The position numbers and the translations under genes were made by a program. 12,867 bases of DNA, from NCBI GenBank assembly GCA_023438115.1, contig JAEZEB010000140.1, positions 1 to 12,867 on the forward strand. The letters are read 5' to 3'. Of the stretch, positions 8,025-12,867 are shown piece by piece (the first letter of the stretch is position 1; the number at the start of each line of letters is the position of its first letter). The notes under the pieces are model-generated. The model worked only from the letters and a program-made list of their open reading frames with translations, was not told the DNA's origin and made no database searches. Origin of the DNA: Pseudomonadota bacterium (GTDB taxonomy: Bacteria; Pseudomonadota; Gammaproteobacteria; Burkholderiales; Burkholderiaceae_C).

Positions 8025-8765
8025 ATGACCGACGCCCTCCTGCGCGCCTTCGCCCCCACCGGCCGGCTGCGCGCCTCGATCAACCTCGGCAACCCGATCC
8101 TCGCGGGACGCGATGCCGCGACCGGCGAACCCAAGGGCGTCTCCATCGACCTGGCGCGGGCCTTCGGCGAGCGGCTGGGCGTGGACGTGGAGCTGGTCGT
8201 GTTCGACACCGCCGCCGCCTCGGTGGACGCCGTGTCGCAGGAACGCGCCGACATCGGCTTCTTCGCGGTCGATCCCAAGCGGGCGCAGCACATCGCCTTC
8301 ACCGCGCCCTACGTCCTGATCGAGGGCGCCTACCTCGTGCGCGAGGCTTCACCGCTGCGCGCCAACGAGGAAGTCGATCGCGCCCGCCGGCGCGTGGTGG
8401 TCGGCCAGGGCAGTGCCTACGACCTGTACCTCACCCGCGAACTGAAGCAGGCCACCATCGTGCGCGCGCCCAGTTCGCCGGCCGTGGTCGACGTGTTCCT
8501 GCAGGAGAACGCGGACGTCGCTGCCGGCGTGAAGCAGCAGCTGGAAGCCGACGCCGCGCGCGTGCCCGGCCTGCGGCTGCTGCCGGGCCGCTTCATGGTG
8601 ATCCGCCAGGCGATGGGTTGCCCGCGCTCGCGCGGCGAGGCGGCGGCGCAGGCGCTGGCGCGCTTCGTCGAGGACATGAAGGCGGGCGGCTTCGTCGCCG
8701 AGGCCTTGCGCCGCCACGGCATCGAGGGCGCGGGCGTCGCGCCGGCCGAGGAGCCCGCGGCTTAA
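8025..8765 (+). CDS. Amino-acid-type solute-binding protein (SBP family 3) without a signal peptide
   Basis: Two-lobed binding-protein fold of the polar amino acid type, 246 residues. Family features are GRLRASINLGNP near the N-terminus, GVSIDLARAFGERLG at 38-52, DPKRAQHIAFTAPY at 83-96 (Arg87 sits where the ligand carboxylate arginine usually is), GQGSAYDLYL at 127-136 and ADVAAGVKQQL at 163-173. The N-terminus MTDALLRAFAPTGR has no hydrophobic core and no lipobox, and the ATG is well placed after GGAAGGAAG, so the protein should stay in the cytoplasm unless the start is wrong. No ABC permease or ATPase gene is nearby. It follows the MFS gene by 20 nt. Its TAA shares TTAA with the opposing nucleotidyltransferase stop. 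Function is unknown; ligand sensing or a catalytic role are both possible. Confidence 0.8.
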   Translation: MTDALLRAFAPTGRLRASINLGNPILAGRDAATGEPKGVSIDLARAFGERLGVDVELVVFDTAAASVDAVSQERADIGFFAVDPKRAQHIAFTAPYVLIEGAYLVREASPLRANEEVDRARRRVVVGQGSAYDLYLTRELKQATIVRAPSSPAVVDVFLQENADVAAGVKQQLEADAARVPGLRLLPGRFMVIRQAMGCPRSRGEAAAQALARFVEDMKAGGFVAEALRRHGIEGAGVAPAEEPAA

Positions 8766-9304
8766 GAGCGAGCGGCCAGCAGGCGCTCGGCGCGCGCGAG
8801 ATCGTCCACCGTGTCGATGTCGGTGACGATGCCGGGGTCGTCGAGTTCCAGGCGCAGGGGCGCCGCCGACTTCACGATCGCCGCCGCGCCTTCCGCACCC
8901 GCGAGCGCCTGCAACGCGGGCCCGTGCTCGCGCGCGAAGCCGACCGGATGGCCGCGCGTGCCCTGGTGCATGGGCAGGACGACGGAAGCCCCGGCCAGCG
9001 CCGCGGCCACGGCACGCAACGACTCCGCGCGCACCAGCGGCAGGTCGCCGGGCAGGACCAGCCAGCCACCCGTGCCCGCGGTGGCCCGCACGGCGGATGC
9101 GATGGAATCACCCATGCCGGGATGGCCGGCGTCTTCGACATGGAAAGGCAGTCCGCTCGCGCGCACGGCGGCCAGCGTGTGTTCCAGCACGGTCCGCCCC
9201 GCCAGCAAGGCGTGCAGCTTGGAGCCGCGGCCGCCCGACGCCCTGAAGCGCTCGCCCCGTCCGGAGGCGAGCACCAGGACCACGGGCGACTTGGCTTGCG
9301 TCAT
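8762..9304 (-). CDS. MobA/MocA-like nucleotidyltransferase
   Basis: Predicted cytosolic NTP transferase of the MobA-like family, 180 residues, closest in character to MocA, which adds CMP to molybdopterin-Mo, or to related nucleotidyl transfer enzymes. Visible motifs are the nucleotide loop LASGRGERF at 12-20, the expected Lys29, [10 protein letters not shown] at 63-72, metal-binding Asp87 in [15 protein letters not shown] at 117-123 and DIDTVDDL at 162-169. The loop reads LASGRGERF where LAAGxSxRFG is usual. No xanthine dehydrogenase or XdhC gene is adjacent in this window, so the cofactor role is family inference. It is divergent from pdxH across 35 bp and convergent with the binding-protein gene. 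Confidence 0.85.
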   Translation of the reverse strand: MTQAKSPVVLVLASGRGERFRASGGRGSKLHALLAGRTVLEHTLAAVRASGLPFHVEDAGHPGMGDSIASAVRATAGTGGWLVLPGDLPLVRAESLRAVAAALAGASVVLPMHQGTRGHPVGFAREHGPALQALAGAEGAAAIVKSAAPLRLELDDPGIVTDIDTVDDLARAERLLAARS

Positions 9305-9339
9305 GCGACGACCTTAGCACCGATGCGAGAATCCCCGCC
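9305..9339. promoter_or_regulatory. Compact divergent promoter, nucleotidyltransferase / pdxH
   Basis: Only 35 bp separate the two start codons. GAGAAT at 9327-9332 ends 7 nt before the pdxH ATG and is a fair -10 match. On the minus strand TAAGGT (9316-9311) ends 6 nt before the nucleotidyltransferase ATG but matches the consensus poorly. No convincing -35 or Shine-Dalgarno is seen for either. If both are used, polymerase footprints would overlap and the two genes could compete. Confidence 0.35.
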
Positions 9340-9987
9340 ATGAGCAGCACCGCCGACCGCATCGCCGAATTGCGCAAGAGCTACGAGCGCGCCGAACTGG
9401 GCGAGGACGCCTCGCATGCCGACCCTCTTCAGCAGTTCGACCAGTGGCTCACCGAGGCGATCGCCGCGGAGATCCCCGAGCCGAACGCGATGACGCTGGC
9501 GACGGTGGGCAGCGACCTGCGTCCCAGCACGCGGCCGGTGCTGATCAAGGGCTACGACGCGCGCGGCATCGTCTGGTACACCAACTACGAAAGCCGCAAG
9601 GGCCTGGAGCTGGCGGGCAACCCCTTCGCCGCGCTGCAGTTCCACTGGGTGGAGCTGGAGCGGGTGGTGCGCATCGAAGGGCGCGTGGAAAAGACGAGCG
9701 CCGAGGAAAGCGATGCCTACTACGCCAGCCGGCCGCTCGACTCGCGCATCGGCGCCTGGGCGAGCCCGCAAAGCCAGGTGATCCCGAGCCGCAGCGTGCT
9801 CGTGACCAGCGCGGCGAAGTACGGCGCGCAGTTCCTGCTGCAGCCGCCGCGGCCGCCGCACTGGGGCGGCTACCGGCTGGTGCCGGACAGCTGGCAGTTC
9901 TGGCAGGGGCGCAGGAGCCGGCTGCACGATCGCCTGCGCTACCGGCTCGAGGACGGCGCGTGGATCCGGGAACGGCTGGCGCCGTGA
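9340..9987 (+). CDS. pdxH: Pyridoxamine/pyridoxine 5'-phosphate oxidase
   Basis: FMN enzyme that oxidises pyridoxamine or pyridoxine phosphate to pyridoxal phosphate, the last step of vitamin B6 cofactor synthesis and salvage. The 215-residue protein opens [20 protein letters not shown]. It shows the FMN-binding RPVLIKGYD at 65-73 and [12 protein letters not shown] at 80-91, the substrate-contacting [16 protein letters not shown] at 127-142, and the C-terminal WGGYRLVP plus RLHDR at 194-198. The conserved C-terminal signature reads WQFWQG where many homologues have xEFWQ, a small departure that leaves the Arg/His residues intact. It is monocistronic here, ending just before the inverted repeat. 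Confidence 0.96.
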   Translation: MSSTADRIAELRKSYERAELGEDASHADPLQQFDQWLTEAIAAEIPEPNAMTLATVGSDLRPSTRPVLIKGYDARGIVWYTNYESRKGLELAGNPFAALQFHWVELERVVRIEGRVEKTSAEESDAYYASRPLDSRIGAWASPQSQVIPSRSVLVTSAAKYGAQFLLQPPRPPHWGGYRLVPDSWQFWQGRRSRLHDRLRYRLEDGAWIRERLAP

Positions 9988-9990
9988 CAC

Positions 9991-10084
9991 CGGGGTTCGG
10001 CTTCGCGCTCACCGCCGGCCTACGAACCCCACCACGACCCCGTAGATCCCGTAGGTCGGGGTGAGCGCGAAGCCGAACCCCGAC
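9991..10084. repeat. Paired inverted repeat, REP/BIME-like
   Basis: Two perfect 23-bp arms, 9991-10013 and 10060-10082, are reverse complements of each other, separated by 46 bp. The core of the left arm is GGCTTCGCGCTCACC. The right copy is itself a hairpin: GTCGGGGT (10055-10062) pairs with ACCCCGAC (10077-10084) around a 14-nt loop, and GTAG precedes it. The left copy is the same unit reversed, ending in CTAC, with a decayed inner stem. This layout, small hairpin units in head-to-head pairs between convergent genes, is that of REP/BIME elements. It could also act as a two-way transcription stop for pdxH and the gdx gene, but there is no T tract. Confidence 0.8.
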
Positions 10085-10094
10085 GCGCCGCCCC

Positions 10095-10412
10095 TCACCC
10101 GTGCGTGATCTTCAACCCCACGATCCCCGCCAGGATCAGCCCCACGCACACCAGCCGCGCCACCGTCGCCGGCTCCTGGAACAGCACGATGCCCAGCACC
10201 ACGGTGCCAATGGCGCCTATGCCGGTCCACACGGCATAGGCCGTGCCCACGGGCAGCGTGCGAACCGCCCATCCGAGCAGCACGACGCTGATCACCATCG
10301 CCACGACCGTGCCGACCGAAGGCCAGAAACGGGTGAAGCCCTCGGCGTACTTCAAACCGATCGCCCAGCCGACCTCGAACAGGCCGGCCACCACGAGCAC
10401 GGCCCAGGCCAT
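10095..10412 (-). CDS. sugE: SMR-family exporter, guanidinium exporter type (Gdx/SugE)
   Basis: Four-helix small multidrug-resistance protein of the inner membrane, 105 residues, the same length as E. coli SugE. It acts as an antiparallel dimer. Residues that mark the Gdx (guanidinium/H+ antiporter) branch are present: Gly10, Glu13 and Trp16 in [14 protein letters not shown], Ser42, and Tyr59 and Trp62 in [17 protein letters not shown]. The ATG at 10412 gives the usual [17 protein letters not shown] start. A GTG at 10427 overlapping the msrA stop as GTGA would add five residues and is the alternative. It follows msrA closely and is probably co-transcribed. I see no guanidine riboswitch upstream of msrA or here. 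Confidence 0.9.
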   Translation of the reverse strand: MAWAVLVVAGLFEVGWAIGLKYAEGFTRFWPSVGTVVAMVISVVLLGWAVRTLPVGTAYAVWTGIGAIGTVVLGIVLFQEPATVARLVCVGLILAGIVGLKITHG

Positions 10413-10423
10413 CGCGTTCGCGC

Positions 10424-10963
10424 TCACCTGCGCGTCAGCTCGGTGAAGGTCTGGCGGAACTTCGCGACCTTGGGCGCGGCCACGGCCATGCAGTAGCCCT
10501 GGGTCGGGTTCTTCTCGAAGAAGTCCTGGTGGTACTCCTCGGCCGGCCAGTAGTTCTTCAGCGGCTGCACCTCGGTGACGATGGGACGGCCGAACAGCTT
10601 TTCCTGGCTCATGGCGCGGATCATGTCCTCGGCCACCTGCTTCTGGTCGTCGTTCGTGAAGTAGATGCCGCTGCGGTACTGCGTGCCGACGTCGTTGCCC
10701 TGGCGATTGAGCTGGGTGGGGGCGTGCACGACGAAAAAAACCTCCAGCAGCTGGCGCGTGCTCACCTGCGCGGGGTCGTAGGTGAGCTTGACCACCTCGT
10801 TGTGGCCGGTGCGGCCGGTGCACACCTGCTCGTAGCTGGGACGCTCCGTCTCGCCGTTGGCATAGCCGGACTCCACGTCCGTCACGCCGCGCACTTCCTT
10901 GTAGACCGACTCGGTGCACCAGAAACAGCCGCCGCCGAGCACGATGGTTTGCAGGTCGCTCAT
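10424..10963 (-). CDS. msrA: Peptide-methionine (S)-S-oxide reductase
   Basis: Repairs methionine-S-sulfoxide in oxidised proteins with thioredoxin as reductant. The product is 179 residues, [16 protein letters not shown], with catalytic Cys13 in GCFWC, the GYANG turn at 33-37, and the [12 protein letters not shown] stretch at 142-153. Cys158 (GYCMAV) is a likely resolving cysteine. There is no signal peptide, so it is cytosolic, and there is no fused MsrB domain. AGGAGA lies 6 nt before the ATG, and a -10-like TACATT (10988-10983) lies about 20 nt upstream. Codons 75-77 contain a run of seven T on the coding strand, unusual in this GC-rich setting. It heads a unit with the SMR exporter and diverges from the DUF218 gene. 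Confidence 0.97.
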   Translation of the reverse strand: MSDLQTIVLGGGCFWCTESVYKEVRGVTDVESGYANGETERPSYEQVCTGRTGHNEVVKLTYDPAQVSTRQLLEVFFVVHAPTQLNRQGNDVGTQYRSGIYFTNDDQKQVAEDMIRAMSQEKLFGRPIVTEVQPLKNYWPAEEYHQDFFEKNPTQGYCMAVAAPKVAKFRQTFTELTRR

Positions 10964-11048
10964 GGGTTCTCCTGAAGACCGCAATGTAGTCGCTCCACGG
11001 CCTTGCCGTAGGATGCGCGGCCATGCAAGACCACGGCCGCGAGGGGAA

Positions 11049-11807
11049 ATGGAACTGGGCGAACTCAAGCCGGTGCTGACCGCGCTGGCGATCCCGCCCG
11101 GCGGGCCGCTGCTGCTGGCCCTGCTGGGCCTCCTGGTCGCGCTGCGCCGCCGTGGCGCGGGCCTCGCCATCGCCTTCGTGGGCATCGCCCTCGGCTTCCT
11201 GCTCAGCACCAACGGCTTCGCGCTCCTGCTCGCACGGCACCTGATGCCGGAGGTCGCGCCGGCGGACATCGCGCAGGTGCGGCAGGTGCAGGCGATCGTG
11301 GTGCTGGGCGGCGGCGTGCAGGCGCGCGCGCCGGAATACGGCGAGGCGCAGCCCGGGCCGCACACCTTGCAACGGCTGCGCTACGCCGCCTGGCTGGCGC
11401 GCCAGACGCGCAAGCCGCTGGCATTCGCGGGCGGTGTCGGCTGGGCGGCCGGCGCGGACACGGCGCCCGAAGGCGTGGTGGCGCGCCGTGTCCTCGCGGA
11501 ATGGGGTGTCGCCCCGGCCTGGGTGGACGAGCGCTCCCGCGACACGGCGGAGAACGCCGCGAACATGGCGCAGATGCTGGTGCCCGCCGGCGTGCGGCAG
11601 GTCGCCCTGGTGACCGACGCCACCCACATGCAACGCGCCGCCGCTGCCTTCCGGGCCGCCGGCCTGGAGGTGCTGCCTGCGCCCACCGATTTCCCCATGG
11701 CGCATTCCGGGCCCCTGCTGGAATGGTTGCCCTCGGGCCCGGGGATCGACACCAACCGGGCCCTGCTGCGGGAGTGGCTGGGACGCATCGTCGCGGGCCG
11801 CGCCTGA
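11049..11807 (+). CDS. YdcF/ElyC-type DUF218 membrane protein
   Basis: Inner-membrane protein of 252 residues with two N-terminal helices (about 17-33 and 38-62) and a soluble DUF218 domain. Motifs are [12 protein letters not shown] at 80-91, DTAENAANM at 165-173 and [11 protein letters not shown] at 187-197, with REWLGR near the end. The layout matches ElyC, an envelope biogenesis factor tied to undecaprenyl-linked cell-wall precursors in E. coli; that role is family knowledge and is not visible here. The ATG at 11049 follows GAGGGG closely. The frame is open upstream to 10914, but that part overlaps msrA and is unlike the family. A possible 18-codon ORF (11023-11079) overlaps its start in another frame. 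Confidence 0.85.
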   Translation: MELGELKPVLTALAIPPGGPLLLALLGLLVALRRRGAGLAIAFVGIALGFLLSTNGFALLLARHLMPEVAPADIAQVRQVQAIVVLGGGVQARAPEYGEAQPGPHTLQRLRYAAWLARQTRKPLAFAGGVGWAAGADTAPEGVVARRVLAEWGVAPAWVDERSRDTAENAANMAQMLVPAGVRQVALVTDATHMQRAAAAFRAAGLEVLPAPTDFPMAHSGPLLEWLPSGPGIDTNRALLREWLGRIVAGRA

Positions 11808-11847
11808 GACCTTTACCTCGGCTTTGCCTTGGCGCGGCCGGGTTTCC

Positions 11848-11896
11848 TTGACGGGCCACCAGCCGGCTGGCACATTACTAACCGGTCAGTCAGTAA
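11848..11896 (+). promoter_or_regulatory. Promoter with TetR-type operator before the TetR-RND unit
   Basis: TTGACG (11848-11853) is a good -35. CACATT at 11871-11876, 17 bp further on, is a weak -10. Across the -10 and start region lies ACTAACCGGTCAGT (11877-11890), a palindrome centred on CCGG with one mismatched pair of seven. A second, broader and looser dyad spans 11875-11896 from TTACT to AGTAA. The spacer between the boxes holds a perfect 12-bp palindrome CCAGCCGGCTGG (11859-11870). Dyads of the ACTGACCGGTCAGT kind are typical operators of TetR repressors that govern RND pumps, so autoregulation is likely. Confidence 0.6.
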
Positions 11897-11910
11897 AAGT
11901 TTCACGCCCC

Positions 11911-12594
11911 ATGTCCCAGAGCAAGGCCCCGGCCGACAAGGCCGACGATCCCCTCGCGCGCCGCGAGCGCCGCAAGGAAGCGCGCCCCGGCGAGCTGCTG
12001 GACGCCGCGCTCGACCTCTTCGTCGAGAAGGGCTTCGCGGCCACGCGCTCCGAGGAGGTCGCCGCGCGCGCGGGCGTTTCCAAGGGCACGCTGTTCCTCT
12101 ATTTCCCCAGCAAGGAAGAACTGTTCAAGGCCGTCGTGCGCGAGAACATCTCCGGCCGCTTTTCCGAGTGGGTGCGCGAGTTCGAGGAGTTCGAGGGCAC
12201 CACGCCCGAGATGGTGCGCTACTGCCTGCGCGTGTGGTGGGAGCGCCTGGGCGCCACCCGCGCCTCGGGCATCACCAAGCTGATGATCAGCGAGGCGCGC
12301 AATTTCCCGGAGCTGGCGGCCTTCTACCAGCAGGAAGTGATCCGCCCGGCCAACGAGCTGATCAAGCGCATCCTGGAGCGCGGCGTGGCACGCGGCGAGT
12401 TCCGCCCCATGGACATCGAATACACCACCTTCAGCCTGGTCGCGCCCATGGTGTTCCTGATCATGATGAAACACTCGCTCGGCGCCTGCGTGCCGCAGGA
12501 GATGCCCCTGGATCCGCTGCGCTACGTCGAGGCCCAGCTGGACACGCTGCTGAACGGCCTGTGCGTGCGGCCCGGCGAGGGGGCGCGCGCATGA
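11911..12594 (+). CDS. TetR/AcrR-family transcriptional regulator
   Basis: Probable repressor of the downstream efflux genes and of itself, 227 residues. The N-terminal DNA-binding domain includes [36 protein letters not shown] sequence at about 29-60, with recognition helix [20 protein letters not shown] at 56-75. An all-helical ligand and dimer domain follows from about 80 ([39 protein letters not shown]). A charged, disordered-looking tail of about 24 residues precedes the first helix. The frame is open to 11824, but that stretch crosses the promoter and operator, so ATG 11911 is chosen. Its stop overlaps the adaptor start as ATGA. The inducer cannot be read from sequence. Confidence 0.93.
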   Translation: MSQSKAPADKADDPLARRERRKEARPGELLDAALDLFVEKGFAATRSEEVAARAGVSKGTLFLYFPSKEELFKAVVRENISGRFSEWVREFEEFEGTTPEMVRYCLRVWWERLGATRASGITKLMISEARNFPELAAFYQQEVIRPANELIKRILERGVARGEFRPMDIEYTTFSLVAPMVFLIMMKHSLGACVPQEMPLDPLRYVEAQLDTLLNGLCVRPGEGARA

Positions 12595-12867
12595 AGAAGT
12601 GGCGCTGGATCCTCGCCGGCTTCCTCATCGTCGTGATCGTGCTGGGCACGTGGCGCGTGATGAGCGCGCGGCGCGTGCAGCAGGTCGCGCAGCAGGAACA
12701 GCTGGCGGCGCAGCGCGCGCACCCGGCGGTGGAACTGGCGCAGGCCGACGTCGTGCGCGCCGAAACACGCGACCTGCAGCGCGGCCTGCCCGTCTCCGGC
12801 TCGCTGCGGGCCGTGAATTCCGCCTTCGTGAAGGCGCGCGTGGCCGGCGAGCTGCTGGGCCTCTCGC
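12591..12867 (+). CDS. RND efflux periplasmic adaptor (membrane fusion protein), N-terminal part
   Basis: First 92 residues of an AcrA/MexA-like adaptor that links an inner-membrane RND pump to an outer-membrane channel. A single membrane anchor lies at about 5-20 ([17 protein letters not shown]), with no lipobox. A charged glutamine-rich linker ([12 protein letters not shown]) follows. Next comes the start of the barrel and lipoyl-type domain, [18 protein letters not shown] and [16 protein letters not shown], a sequence usual for this family. The ATG overlaps the TetR gene stop by 4 bp, so the two are translationally coupled. The rest, and presumably the pump gene, lie beyond the window end. 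Confidence 0.88.
   Translation, partial: MKKWRWILAGFLIVVIVLGTWRVMSARRVQQVAQQEQLAAQRAHPAVELAQADVVRAETRDLQRGLPVSGSLRAVNSAFVKARVAGELLGLS

Noticed and set aside
11808..11847. Terminator after the DUF218 gene
   Set aside because: No stem with a following T run is visible in the 40 bp before the TetR promoter; the nearby CCAGCCGGCTGG sits inside that promoter instead.
10413..11873. 592-codon minus-strand frame ending in the SMR exporter, suggesting a fusion protein
   Set aside because: Only the last 105 codons look like protein; the rest is the off-frame shadow of msrA and the antisense of the DUF218 gene.
1..12867. CRISPR, toxin-antitoxin, phage-defence, integrase or insertion-sequence content
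   Set aside because: I looked on both strands and saw no direct-repeat array, transposase, small paired toxin genes or nuclease/helicase domains; all long coding regions fit known housekeeping, stress or transport families.

Overview
The window is a very GC-rich, tightly packed stretch of bacterial chromosome. The gene families, the Entner-Doudoroff pair, the long-lost-signal substrate-binding protein and the repeat style suggest a betaproteobacterium of the Burkholderiales, probably Comamonadaceae (Ramlibacter/Variovorax-like). That placement is an inference from protein character and base composition; there is no rRNA or other marker here. I count sixteen protein genes (two cut by the window ends) and no tRNA, rRNA, CRISPR array, insertion sequence or phage gene. 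Codon use and GC look uniform, so I see no sign of recent transfer.

Layout. (1) 1-2560, minus: tamA and the N-terminal third or less of tamB, an outer-membrane translocation and assembly module, joined by a TGATG overlap. (2) 2659-3045, plus: gloA (glyoxalase I), divergent from tamA. (3) 3042-5503, minus: edd and eda, the two Entner-Doudoroff enzymes, overlapping each other and ending on the same CTAG as gloA. (4) 5589-8765, plus: a four-gene run of a ChaC-type gamma-glutamylcyclotransferase, lipoprotein Cu/Zn superoxide dismutase (sodC), a major facilitator transporter, and a substrate-binding-fold protein that lacks a signal peptide. (5) 8762-9304, minus: a MobA/MocA-like nucleotidyltransferase, whose stop interlocks with the preceding gene in TTAA. 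(6) 9340-9987, plus: pdxH, divergent from it across only 35 bp. (7) 9991-10084: a paired inverted repeat of REP/BIME type between convergent genes. (8) 10095-10963, minus: msrA followed by a Gdx/SugE guanidinium exporter. (9) 11049-11807, plus: a YdcF/ElyC-type DUF218 membrane protein. (10) 11911-end, plus: a TetR regulator with a palindromic operator over its promoter, translationally coupled (ATGA) to an RND efflux adaptor cut by the window end.

How they relate. Several genes deal with electrophile or oxidant stress and thiol metabolism (gloA, ChaC-like enzyme, sodC, msrA), but they sit in separate transcription units, so this is a theme and not one demonstrated pathway. edd-eda is a complete 6-phosphogluconate to pyruvate plus glyceraldehyde-3-phosphate module. 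The TetR-RND unit is a self-regulated efflux locus of a common layout.

I did not find a clearly new biological system. The points most worth a second look are: a recurrent -10-like box placed 6-9 nt before start codons (possible leaderless mRNAs), the two convergent gene pairs that share a 4-bp palindrome as both stop codons, the paired inverted repeat at 9991-10084, the signal-less binding protein next to an MFS transporter, and the overlapping palindromes upstream of the TetR gene.
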